Source: Thiobacillus sp. (GTDB taxonomy: Bacteria; Pseudomonadota; Gammaproteobacteria; Burkholderiales; Thiobacillaceae). From it: a stretch of DNA of 37,496 nucleotides. The stretch spans positions 1 through 37,496 of the forward strand of contig JAUYCF010000058.1 of assembly GCA_030692355.1 (NCBI GenBank), in the 5' to 3' direction. A model generated the notes under the pieces. The model was not told the DNA's origin and did not search any database. It saw only the letters and a list, made by a program, of their open reading frames with translations. How positions within the stretch are numbered: position 1 is the first letter of the stretch; each line of letters begins with the position of its first letter. Shown one piece after another: positions 1-7,057 of the stretch. Position numbers and translations under genes: made by a program.

Positions 1-331
1 GCCCTTTTATTGCGCCCGCTATTTGTGGCGCTGTTGGCTGCGTTCCTGCGCGCGAATCCGCTCCGGCAGGCTCATCCGGCGGCAGGGCTTTCGCTTGGGG
101 TTGCTAGCGGGGGCGTTGGGTGAATTTTGCAGGGGCGACTAAATATTGCCGATCAAGAACCCCACGAAAGCCCGAACCTTGGGGCTGAGGTGCGGTTTTA
201 CGGATACAGCGCGAACGCCCGCGCATCGATTACGCGACCTTGACCAGTTCGCCATTCCACTCACACGTTGAAGGTTTTGATCCGCGACCGACCGGTCAGG
301 AACTCATTGCGGACGTATTTGCTGTGCTAAA
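1..331. other. Left flank of the IS66 element without an intact gene
   Basis: No intact gene could be supported here. The only recognisable coding trace is a LysR-type C-terminal tail on the minus strand (139-225, listed separately). The frame after that stop stays open to another stop near 40 on the minus strand, but the peptide matches nothing I recognise. Confidence 0.5.
139..225 (-). pseudogene. C-terminal fragment of a LysR-type transcriptional regulator
   Basis: Reading the minus strand down to the TAG at 139-141 gives a tail containing HLSPKVRAFVGFLIGNI. This closely resembles the HLSPKVRAFVDFL ending found in many LysR-type regulators. Upstream of about 225 the frame stays open but no longer resembles a LysR effector domain, and the IS66 end at 332 lies just beyond. 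This is therefore a remnant of a regulator, probably lost through deletion or rearrangement around the insertion element. Assignment rests on a short motif only, so confidence is moderate. Confidence 0.5.
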
Positions 332-353
332 GTAAGCGTCCAGCCGCCCCACC
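332..353 (+). repeat. IS66 terminal inverted repeat (left in this window)
   Basis: This 22-bp end starts GTAAGCGTCCAGCC. It is the exact reverse complement of 2674-2695. Identity stops immediately inside both ends. Confidence 0.92.
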
Positions 354-369
354 CCAACAGAAGCAGGAT

Positions 370-1901
370 TTACGGTAATACCGCCTTCAGCGGCAGCAAC
401 TCATCAATCCGGCTATTGGGCCAGGCGGGCAATTTTTCCAAAGTACCCTTCAGCCAGGCATGAGGATCCAGGCCGTTAAGCCTGGCGGTTCCCAGCAGGC
501 TCTGAATGGCTGCCGCCCGTTTTCCTGCGCGCTCCGAGCCGGCGAACAGCCAGTTCTTCTTCCCGATCGCGATGGGCCGAATCGCGTTCTCCACCGGATT
601 GTTATCGATCGGCAGCACGCCGCTGTCGGCATAGCGCATCAGCGCTGGCCAGCGCTTGATACTGTAATCGAGAGCCTTGGCCGTGGCGCCGCCATGGGCC
701 ACGCTGATCCGGGTCTGCATCAGCCACGTCCGCAAGGCATCCAGCTTGGGGCGCGCATCGGTCTGTCGCAGCTGCAAGCGACTCGCCGCATCCATTCCCC
801 GGGCTTGCCGTTCCACCTCATACAACTCCCCGATCCGGCGCAGCGCCTCGGCGGCGACCAGGCTTTGGTTGGCCGCATAAAGATCGAAGAACTTGCGGCG
901 CGCATGCGCCAGGCAGCCCAGTTCCGTGATGCCATGCGCAAACAGCGCCTTGTAACCAGCGTAGTCATCCACCATCAGATGGCCTTGCCAGCCCTCCAGA
1001 TAGTTGCGTACATGCGCGCCGTGCCGACCGGGCTGATAGTCAAATACGAGGATGGGCGGCCCGGTTTCCAGATCGCTGCTGCGGTACGCCCAGAGGTAGG
1101 CTTTTTTTGTTTTGCCGTTGCCGGGGTCAAGCTGTGGAACCGGGGTTTCATCGGCATGAGCACGTCGCGTTCCCGCAGCAAGTCCGACAGGCGATCGACC
1201 AAAGGCTGCAACGCTACACCGGTACGACCGACCCAGTCGGCCAGCGTGGAACGCGCCAGCGGCACCTGGGCGCGGGCAGCAATCTGCTCCAGTCGGTAAA
1301 GCGGCAAGTGATCCATGAATTTGCTGACCATCACCCAGGTGAGCAATCCCGGCGCGGCCATGCTGCCGTCGATGACGGCGGGCGGTACCGGTGCGGCGGA
1401 TATTGTCTCGCAAGAGCGGCAGGCGTACTGCGGGCGAATGTGGCGATGGACGAAGAAGCGAGCCGGTTCGACATCGAGCTGTTCGCTGATGTCTTCACCA
1501 ATCTTGACCAGATCCTGTCCGCACTGGCCACAGGTGCAGGATTCCGGTTCATGGCGGTGCTCGATGCGCGGCAGGTGTTCTGGCAGTGGCTGACGACCCG
1601 CGCGTTCGCGTTTAGCTGGCTTGGGCGCTGAATCCGATTGTTCAACTTCGGCTTCCAGCGCGCAGGTGTCGGCAGTCCAGCTCTCCTCGAACAGCTCGCG
1701 CTGTCCCGGGGAGAACGCCTCGCTCTTGTTGGCAAAGCGAATGCGCTTGTAATAGGCAAGTTCGAAGGCCAGAGCCTGGATTTTAAGGTCGGCCCGCTGG
1801 ATTCTGAGCGCGTCGTTTTTGGTTTTTTCGAGCAGGTTGCCGACCCATTCCGCCACGGCGGGTTCGAGCTTGAAGTGGGCAAGTTCGGCGGCTAAATCCA
1901 T
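370..1901 (-). pseudogene. tnpC: IS66 transposase TnpC (DDE type), disrupted by a -1 frameshift
   Basis: TnpC is the catalytic DDE transposase of IS66 elements. The N-terminal part, from ATG at 1901, has a coiled-coil-like leader (about residues 20-60). It continues with a zinc-finger-like cysteine cluster (CTCGQCGQDL and ACRSCE) and the start of the DDE core. At about 1156-1160 the reading frame breaks: the expected ...RDVLHADETPV is encoded as CTCAT instead of CTGCAT, one base short. The rest of the protein continues in the next frame, with VDDYAGYKALF, CLAHARRKF, the PIDNNPVENAIRPIAIGKKNWLF block and the usual C-terminal helices, to a TAA at 370. The joined product would be about 510 aa, normal for the family. 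The lesion looks like a deletion, since no slippery sequence is visible. Confidence 0.9.
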
Positions 1902-1981
1902 GCCTGAATTTTACCAGTTGCATACCCTACAAGCCAGTAGAATCAATGGTTTCAGGCTGTTTTGTGCGTAAAATAATGCGC

Positions 1982-2323
1982 TTAGACTTGCCAGTTCGAC
2001 GGTGCTGTAGCCGAGAGTCTTTGCCAGTCGATTCCGGTCGTCAGCCAGTCCCATTCTGTGGGGGTGAGGGCGAAGGTGGTGGCATCCGATGTCGGCCAGG
2101 TAAAGTGGCCGCGATGCAGGCGACGCTGACACATCCAGACACCGGTGGCGTCCCAGATCAGAAGCTTGAGGCGGTTCTGGCGTCGGTTGCGGAAGGCGTA
2201 GGCCGTGCCGTCGCAGGGGCTGCGGCCAAGGGTGTTCTGGATCCGCTGCGAGAGGCCGTCGATGCCGGCACGCATGTCGATGGGTTCGACCACCAGCCAG
2301 ACTTGGGTCGGTGCCGGCATCAT
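1982..2323 (-). CDS. tnpB: IS66 accessory protein TnpB (IS66 Orf2)
   Basis: This is a 113-residue product of the IS66 Orf2 family, an accessory protein needed for transposition of this IS group whose exact role is unclear. Family hallmarks are visible: VWLVVEPIDMRAGIDGL near the N-terminus, then AYAFRNRRQNRLKLLIWD, then CQRRLHRGHFTWP. The start is set at an ATGATG pair at 2323/2320 whose first ATG overlaps the TGA stop of tnpA, implying translational coupling. An in-frame ATG exists upstream at 2353 but lies inside tnpA. The frame appears intact. Confidence 0.9.
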   Translation of the reverse strand: MMPAPTQVWLVVEPIDMRAGIDGLSQRIQNTLGRSPCDGTAYAFRNRRQNRLKLLIWDATGVWMCQRRLHRGHFTWPTSDATTFALTPTEWDWLTTGIDWQRLSATAPSNWQV

Positions 2324-2619
2324 GGCAGGTGCCGCAACAGGTCGGCCAGCCACGGGGCACTGCCCGCTGGCAATTCGATTCTCCAGCCGCCGGGGCTGTG
2401 GAGGCGGATGCTCCCCGTTACCGGTGCGCCGACGCTGACCGGAACCAGGGTGAGGGATGACTGTGCCGATGCAACGGCTTCCCGCTCCTTGCGCCGCCAG
2501 CGATAAAACGCCTTCTCCCCCAAGCCTTGATTTGCACAGTATTCCCTCTGCGTCAGATCACTCCGGTGCCAGGCTTCAAGATGCGCTCGCCAGAATTCCT
2601 GCCCATGCCGCTTAGCCAT
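2320..2619 (-). CDS. tnpA: IS66 accessory protein TnpA (Orf1, helix-turn-helix)
   Basis: The product is 99 aa. The N-terminal half (residues about 5-45, with EFWRAHLEAWHRSDLTQREY and the GLGEKAFYRWRRK segment) matches the IS66 Orf1 helix-turn-helix module. The C-terminal half ends with a short conserved block, IELPAG. It is the promoter-proximal gene of the element and its stop overlaps the tnpB start. It probably binds the element's ends or helps assemble the transposition complex; that role is inferred from the family. Confidence 0.87.
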   Translation of the reverse strand: MAKRHGQEFWRAHLEAWHRSDLTQREYCANQGLGEKAFYRWRRKEREAVASAQSSLTLVPVSVGAPVTGSIRLHSPGGWRIELPAGSAPWLADLLRHLP

Positions 2620-2673
2620 CTGGTGTCCCTCCGAAAAAGGGGCAAGATTGCATGGGATGAGCGGGAAACTACA

Positions 2674-2695
2674 GGTGGGGCGGCTGGACGCTTAC
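2674..2695 (-). repeat. IS66 terminal inverted repeat (right in this window)
   Basis: This 22-bp end is a perfect inverted copy of 332-353 and lies 54 bp upstream of the tnpA start codon. The element's own promoter would lie between this repeat and tnpA. Confidence 0.92.
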
Positions 2696-2785
2696 ACTCC
2701 AATATCTAGTTTTTCTGGTTTTTCCTTATGTGAACGCCTATTATCAACAAATATTTGTTGAAAACGGATTCTATCCGGAGGCCAC

Positions 2786-3967
2786 ATGCTGCACAGCTAT
2801 GCATTCTCCAACTTCCAGTCGTTTCGGGAGCGGGTCGAGGTTGATCTCGCCATCAACCGCAAAACTGCCCTGACGGACTGGATGGGCGAAGCACCGACGG
2901 GCGAGCGGGTGTCGAAACTGATGGCGGTGATCGGCCCCAATGGCAGCGGCAAGACGGCGTTGCTGAAACCGGCGGTGTTCATGTCCTGGTTTGTTGGCCA
3001 GTCTTTCCAGTTGTCGCCGGATGCGGAAATTCCGATCAATCCACATTTCGCTGCGGCGGACGAGCCGACCGAGTTCGAGGCGGTGTTCGATTTCGATGGC
3101 AAACTGTGGCGCTATGTGCTGCGTTGCACGCCGGAGCGCGTGTTGCATGAGGCGTTGTATCTGAAGCGGGAACGTTTCGGCTATGTCTTTGTGCGCGACT
3201 GGGATGCCGCGTCGAAGTTATATGCGGTGAAGCAGCAGGATTTTGGTTTGCCCGCGCAGGAGGCGCGGCGTGTGCGGCCCAATGTGTCGCTGATTTCGTG
3301 GGCGGCACAGTTTGGCGTGCCGTTGGCCACGCGGATGGCGGCGGTTCATGTCATCACCAATGTGAATCTGTTTGGCCGGGTGCCCATGGGCGAGCACGTT
3401 TTGCAGCGTGCCGCGCGGCATTTCTCGAACCGTGACGAGCAGCGCGGTCGGATGAGCCGTCTGCTTTCAGGTTGGGATTTGGGTTTGTCCGGTGTGGCGC
3501 TGCAGGAAATCGCCGTCAGCACTCCGCAGGAGGCCGAGCAGAAGGTCTGGATGCCGTTCGGCAAGCACCAGAGCCGGGGTCAAGAATTTCTTCTGCCTTT
3601 CTACATGGAGTCCAGTGGCACGCAGGGTGCGTTCGTCTTGCTGTCGCGCCTGCTGGAGGCGCTGGAAACGGGTGGTCTCGCGGTGATCGACGAATTCGAG
3701 AACGATCTGCATCCGCACATGCTGGAGCCGATACTCGACTTGTTTGCCAATCCGTCGACCAATCCGCACCAGGCGCAACTGCTGTTCACCTGCCATGCGA
3801 TGGAGGTGCTGAATCTCATCCACAAGTCGCAGGTTATGCTGGTGCAAAAAGATGCGGATTGCGAGAGCACGGCCAGCCGCCTGGATGCGGTGGAAGGCAT
3901 CCGCAACGATGACAATTTCTACGCTAAATACATGGCCGGCGCTTATGGCGCGGTGCCGGTATTTTGA
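2786..3967 (+). CDS. AAA/ABC-type ATPase, RloA-like (putative defence ATPase)
   Basis: The product is a 393-aa soluble ATPase of the AAA_15/AAA_21 (RloA, OLD-like) type. It begins with the family's MLHSYAFSNFQSF leader. Walker A is GPNGSGKT (residues 50-57), an ABC-like signature ESSGTQ lies at 275-280, Walker B plus catalytic acid is LAVIDE (298-303) followed by LHPHML, and the H-loop is FTCH (334-337), so all ATPase motifs are present. Such ATPases usually act with a nuclease-like partner encoded directly downstream, for example RloB or TOPRIM proteins in anti-phage systems. The next gene is of that kind but is frameshifted. The upstream region is AT-rich and a GGAGG-like site (TCCGGAGG) precedes the ATG. 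The defence role is inference. Confidence 0.8.
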   Translation: MLHSYAFSNFQSFRERVEVDLAINRKTALTDWMGEAPTGERVSKLMAVIGPNGSGKTALLKPAVFMSWFVGQSFQLSPDAEIPINPHFAAADEPTEFEAVFDFDGKLWRYVLRCTPERVLHEALYLKRERFGYVFVRDWDAASKLYAVKQQDFGLPAQEARRVRPNVSLISWAAQFGVPLATRMAAVHVITNVNLFGRVPMGEHVLQRAARHFSNRDEQRGRMSRLLSGWDLGLSGVALQEIAVSTPQEAEQKVWMPFGKHQSRGQEFLLPFYMESSGTQGAFVLLSRLLEALETGGLAVIDEFENDLHPHMLEPILDLFANPSTNPHQAQLLFTCHAMEVLNLIHKSQVMLVQKDADCESTASRLDAVEGIRNDDNFYAKYMAGAYGAVPVF

Positions 3968-3978
3968 GCGGCGGGCGC

Positions 3979-4474
3979 ATGGCAATCTGGAAAGCGCAGC
4001 GCACTCTGCTGATTGTGGGCGAGGGCCGGCACGAAGAAGCCTTTCTCAATCATGTGAAGCAGTTGTATGCGCCGCGTGGTTGTGGATTGTCGGTAACGAT
4101 CAAGAATGCGCGTGGCAAGGGTGCCGGGCATGTGATCGACTGGACGATCGGGCAGGCGGCTATTGCGAAATTCGACGACGTGGCCGCCATGCTGGACACC
4201 GATGGACTGGACGCCTGCCGTGTCGAAGCTGGCCAAGGCAAGAAAAATACAGGTTCTGGCATCCGATCCTTGCTTTGACGCAGTGATGTTGCGATTGCTG
4301 GGCAAGGCGCCTGCGATGAGCGCCGGCGCGTGCAAGCAGCAATTGGCCCCTTACGTTAACCATGACCCCACGCAGCGCCAGAACTACGCACAGCATTTTG
4401 GTGCGACATGTCTCGAAGCGGGCCGTGAGCATGAGCCAACGACCGATGCGTTGCTGAGACTTATGGGGAAATAA
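3979..4474 (+). pseudogene. RloB/TOPRIM-like partner of the ATPase, frameshifted
   Basis: The first part, from ATG 3979 (or TTG 3964, overlapping the ATPase stop), reads RTLLIVGEGRHEEAFLNHV. This has the hydrophobic strand plus GEG..EE pattern of TOPRIM/RloB-type proteins. It continues to VAAMLDTD, the position of the DxD metal motif, then runs out of frame to an early stop at about 4278. The next frame carries VSKLAKARKIQVLASDPCFD and further sequence to a TAA at 4472-4474, where RloB proteins have their (S)NPCFE motif. The switch occurs at about 4195-4212 and needs a one-base skip. The joined protein would be about 165 aa, shorter than typical RloB. A sequencing error cannot be excluded. 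Confidence 0.65.
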
Positions 4475-4486
4475 GAAACGGGCCTG

Positions 4487-4642
4487 CTTTGAACCCGGAT
4501 TATCCATTAGACACACGATGATGGTGCGACCGGGGGTGAGGTGGTTCAGTAGGGTGCGCCGTGCGCACCATGGAGCATGGATCGGTGCGCACGGCGCACC
4601 CTACGAGCCACAAATCGGCTAATGGATAATCTGGGTTGAAAG
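4487..4642. repeat. MITE-like nested inverted-repeat element, 156 bp
   Basis: The outer arms are 24 bp (4487-4510 and 4619-4642) and pair with two mismatches; the core is ATTATCCATTAG. Inside them lies a perfect 20-bp pair: TAGGGTGCGCCGTGCGCACC at 4550-4569 and its reverse complement at 4584-4603. No coding frame is evident. The structure suggests a non-autonomous mobile repeat or a composite REP-like element. No clear target duplication was seen. Confidence 0.72.
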
Positions 4643-4667
4643 GTCCAAACCGGAAAGAGAGGTTGAT

Positions 4668-5081
4668 ATGTATACAGGCGGTTGCCTTTGCGGATCCGTC
4701 CGCTTCGAAATCAAGGGTCCGATTCGCAACATCGTGTACTGCCACTGTTCTCAATGCCGCAAGGCGCAAGGCAGCGCCTTCGCCACCAATGGCGTTGTCA
4801 GCACCACCGACTTCGACATCGTTTCCGGTGCCGATTCGCTGACCGGCTATGAGTCGACACCGGGGCAGACGAAATACTTCTGCAAGATTTGCGGATCCCC
4901 GATCCTGAGCAAGACGGAATCGAAACCAGAGCAGGTGCGCGTGCGGCTGGGAACCATCGACTCAGACATCGTGGAACGGCCTATGGCGCATATTTTTGTA
5001 ACGTCGAAGGCCAACTGGGAGGAGATCGCCAACGGCTTGCCACAATATGAGGGCTATGAGCCAAATCGAAGCGCACCCTGA
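4668..5081 (+). CDS. GFA/CENP-V family zinc-binding protein
   Basis: The 137-aa product has the glutathione-dependent formaldehyde-activating enzyme (GFA) fold. It shows GGCLCGSVRFE at the N-terminus (Cys6, Cys8), YCHCSQCRK (Cys25, Cys27, Cys30) and FCKICGSPI (Cys72, Cys75), the zinc-binding cysteine sets of the family. Members are annotated as formaldehyde-activating, but most have no proven substrate, so the reaction is left open. An AGAGAGG site precedes the ATG. The 3' end overlaps the convergent winged-helix gene by 28 bp. It seems to be a single-gene unit just after the palindromic element. Confidence 0.85.
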   Translation: MYTGGCLCGSVRFEIKGPIRNIVYCHCSQCRKAQGSAFATNGVVSTTDFDIVSGADSLTGYESTPGQTKYFCKICGSPILSKTESKPEQVRVRLGTIDSDIVERPMAHIFVTSKANWEEIANGLPQYEGYEPNRSAP

Positions 5082-5434
5082 CCGGAGCTTTGAGTGGGCG
5101 AGCTTCGTTCCAGGGCGGGACGCAGCACTTGGCCGGCCGCGTTCTTTTCCACCAGGCCAAGCGCAAGCAGCCGCTGGATATCGCCATGCACGTTTGAGTA
5201 ATTGCGGCCAAGCCGCTTGGCGAGCGCATAAACCGACAACGCCCCGGCGGATTTGAGTTCTCGCAGGATTTGCAGACGCTTGGGCGGCAGCTCGGCAAGC
5301 AGTTCCACCGGGCTGGGGAAATTGAGCTGATAGTCTGCCTCGGGCAAGCGCTTGCCGGCATCGATCTTTTTTGCCAGCGTGCGCAACGCGTCGCGGTTCT
5401 GGCTCCAGTTGGATATTCCAATAACGGCTTTCAT
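5054..5434 (-). CDS. Winged-helix DNA-binding protein (HVO_A0114/MarR-like)
   Basis: The 126-aa product has an N-terminal extension with a PSPVELLAELPPKRLQIL segment. It is followed by a winged helix (about residues 54-98: LQILRELKSAGALSVYALAKRL, then NYSNVHGDIQRLLALGLVEK). This arrangement matches the HVO_A0114 family of putative DNA-binding proteins. The start is placed at the ATG at 5434, which overlaps the TGA of the upstream Nudix gene as ATGA. A longer frame exists upstream, but it runs inside the Nudix gene. Members are often the regulatory half of small two-gene modules; here the partner is a Nudix hydrolase. Its target is unknown. Confidence 0.72.
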   Translation of the reverse strand: MKAVIGISNWSQNRDALRTLAKKIDAGKRLPEADYQLNFPSPVELLAELPPKRLQILRELKSAGALSVYALAKRLGRNYSNVHGDIQRLLALGLVEKNAAGQVLRPALERSSPTQSSGQGALRFGS

Positions 5435-5874
5435 TCCTGAAGCTGCCTTCTCGCCCAGGCCAGAACGGGCTGCAGGCGGGGCGGCAGCAACTTCTCCGCT
5501 TGGTCGAAGCTCATCCAGCGCCACTCGTGATGCTCGGGGATCCCGAGTTCCGGCGAGATCGGCAGGGTAATGGCGTTGCGGGTGGTTTCCGCCAGGTAGT
5601 AGCGCGCGATCTTGCCGTGACGATAGGGTGCGGTTTCACAGAACACCTCGCCCCAGCGAAAGGCGAGATCGGTGATTGAGGACTCCTCCGCGGTTTCACG
5701 GATGGCCGCATCGAGGGGCGTCTCATTCGGCTCCACCGTGCCCTTGGGGAAATCCCAGTTGCGGTAGCAGCGCAGCAGCAGCACGCGCCAGCCGCTGTCT
5801 TCCCAGCGAACGACCGCCACCCCTGCGGAGAAGTAGGCGGGCTTGGGTTCCATGGGAATTTGAGGTCCGAGCAT
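5431..5874 (-). CDS. Nudix hydrolase (Ap4A-hydrolase-like)
   Basis: The 147-aa product carries a Nudix box at residues 45-67: G45, E51, R59-E60 and E63-E64 are all present, while the usual Gly near the end is Ser. Around the box are VVRWEDSGWRVLLLRCYRNWDFPKG and a C-terminal WRWMSFDQAEKLL. These resemble bacterial bis(5'-nucleosyl)-tetraphosphatases and related house-cleaning Nudix enzymes. The exact substrate cannot be told from sequence. The start may be 5874 or the internal ATG at 5853; neither has a strong ribosome-binding site. It is translationally coupled (ATGA) to the downstream winged-helix gene. Confidence 0.82.
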   Translation of the reverse strand: MLGPQIPMEPKPAYFSAGVAVVRWEDSGWRVLLLRCYRNWDFPKGTVEPNETPLDAAIRETAEESSITDLAFRWGEVFCETAPYRHGKIARYYLAETTRNAITLPISPELGIPEHHEWRWMSFDQAEKLLPPRLQPVLAWARRQLQE

Positions 5875-5897
5875 AAACCGATCATGACAGGTCCGGC

Positions 5898-6118
5898 TGG
5901 ACGCTGGAGATAAGCGACGCTGCGCTGGCCGAACTGGTCCCGGCTTCGACCCGATCTATGGCGCACGGCCGCTCAAGCGTGCGATCTGGCGCGAATTGGA
6001 AAACCGTCTGGCACGAGAAATTCTTGCTGGGCATTTCGCCACGAAAGACACGGTCCGCGTCGATGTGCGTGGCGGGGAATTCGTGTTCGCCAAAGACGAG
6101 GCGGCTGAGGTGGCTTGA
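5898..6118 (+). pseudogene. clpB: clpB 3' remnant (C-terminal end of the disaggregase)
   Basis: From 5948 a frame reads [20 protein letters not shown], continues with [10 protein letters not shown] and TVRVDV, and ends at a TGA at 6116-6118. These are the signature C-terminal residues of ClpB, a Hsp100 disaggregase. The preceding 45 bp, in another frame, give [13 protein letters not shown], the segment that normally comes just before; a few bases are missing at about 5941-5945. Nothing of the other roughly 780 residues of ClpB is in the window. The remnant sits just beyond the start of the divergent Nudix gene and is followed by a strong terminator, probably clpB's own. Confidence 0.8.
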
Positions 6119-6134
6119 TCATTTGACACAATGG

Positions 6135-6173
6135 AAAAAGGCCCACGAGGTGTCATCCCTCGCGGGCCTTTTT
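6135..6173. terminator. Rho-independent terminator, usable in both directions
   Basis: A 16-bp stem with one mismatch (AAAAAGGCCCACGAGG paired with CCTCGCGGGCCTTTTT) and a 7-base loop is flanked by A and T runs. It follows the clpB remnant on the plus strand. It also lies 40 bp past the end of the minus-strand lipoprotein gene, which it could terminate. Confidence 0.85.
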
Positions 6174-6214
6174 ATGGGCCGATCTGTGCTTGCGTGGGAG
6201 CAGTGTTTTCCCTC

Positions 6215-6775
6215 TTAGAGCATGCTGCGCAATGTTGATCCACCGATGTCCTGAAGCGGCCCCAATGGGTTCCTGTTTTGCTCCCGTTCATGGATCAGGG
6301 GCTTGCCGCCAACCAGTTTGTACACAACAACGTTGTCCTTGATGAGCAGCATGCCGTTGAATTGCCAGCCCGTTACGTCCACCTGACGTTTGAAGTTCAG
6401 AAAATCAGCCCAGAAATTACCAGAGCGGGTGCGATTGATGGTTCTCTGTTCAATTTCGAAGCCCGTGCAGGCCGTTTTTCCCTTGATGCAATCCCTTACC
6501 CCGGCATCGAGCTCGTCGGGATCGGTTGTCGGGCTCGGGATAAAGCGGCGCACGACATCCGAATAGTTCAGGAGGGTGATATTCGGCCTGGAGCTGGGGG
6601 CCAGTCCAAGCGCCTTGAGGTCCTCGACCGTGGTTTGATACGGAATGACCTTGTCGAAGGTGTGCTGCGCTTCTTCAAAACTCCGCCATGGTCCCTCGAT
6701 AACGGCATCACCACGTGGCAGAAGAGAACTGCATCCAGCCAAACCGAGGCAAACAAAAATTGCTAATTTTTTCAA
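6215..6775 (-). CDS. Putative outer-membrane or periplasmic lipoprotein, unknown function
   Basis: The 186-aa product starts MKKLAIFVCLGLAGCSS: a short signal peptide with a LAGC lipobox and Cys15 as the lipidation site. The mature part contains SFEEAQHTFDKVIPYQTT and LKALGLAPSSRPNITLLNY, and two cysteines in the DCIKGKTACTGFEIEQ stretch that could form a disulfide. I recognise it only as a conserved proteobacterial lipoprotein of unknown role. The start is a TTG at 6775 with an AAGGA site about 11 bases upstream; no in-frame ATG fits. It is a single gene with the shared terminator downstream. Confidence 0.75.
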   Translation of the reverse strand: MKKLAIFVCLGLAGCSSLLPRGDAVIEGPWRSFEEAQHTFDKVIPYQTTVEDLKALGLAPSSRPNITLLNYSDVVRRFIPSPTTDPDELDAGVRDCIKGKTACTGFEIEQRTINRTRSGNFWADFLNFKRQVDVTGWQFNGMLLIKDNVVVYKLVGGKPLIHEREQNRNPLGPLQDIGGSTLRSML

Positions 6776-6998
6776 GATTAAAACGTTCCTTCCCTAAAAA
6801 TGAACTCTTCCGCTTGTCATCCAGCGTCGTGGCTCTCCATCTGAACAGTAGCATTCTATGGGGTCGGTCGCGATTGTTTCCCTGGCACAGGAAAAATTGA
6901 CTGCCCCCAGCAGCCAAGGGAGTTTAAACCAGATGGTGTCCAGTTCAGGAACATGCGCGTGACCTGAGCATCGATTCCGTCTGTTTCCCCCGTGTTTT

Positions 6999-7027
6999 TT
7001 GCCCGATACCCGCGCACCCCCTAGAAT
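6999..7027 (+). promoter_or_regulatory. Putative sigma70 promoter of tamA-tamB
   Basis: A TTGCCC (6999-7004) and a TAGAAT (7022-7027) are separated by 17 bp. Transcription would start near 7034, shortly before the TTG start of tamA at 7058. Prediction from consensus only. Confidence 0.5.
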
Positions 7028-7057
7028 GAAGCGACGACTTCGTTCCCGTGGACTGTC

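Larger units (their letters stand above)
332..2695 (-). mobile_element. IS66-family insertion sequence with frameshifted transposase
   Basis: The element is about 2.36 kb, with the usual IS66 order tnpA-tnpB-tnpC on the minus strand. Its two ends are perfect 22-bp inverted repeats starting GTAAGCG, as is typical for IS66 ends. tnpA and tnpB are intact, whereas tnpC carries a one-base frameshift, so the copy is probably not autonomous. The 8 bases outside the left end (GTGCTAAA) and right end (ACTCCAAT) do not match, although IS66 elements normally leave an 8-bp target duplication. That points to a rearrangement after insertion or to decay of one flank. Confidence 0.92.

Noticed and set aside
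1-138. A second short reading frame on the minus strand (ending near position 40)
   Set aside because: It has no start with a ribosome-binding site and no family-like sequence. It runs on directly after the LysR tail stop.
1140-1175. Programmed frameshifting in tnpC
   Set aside because: IS66 TnpC is normally a single frame and I saw no slippery heptamer or pseudoknot at the break. A one-base deletion explains it.
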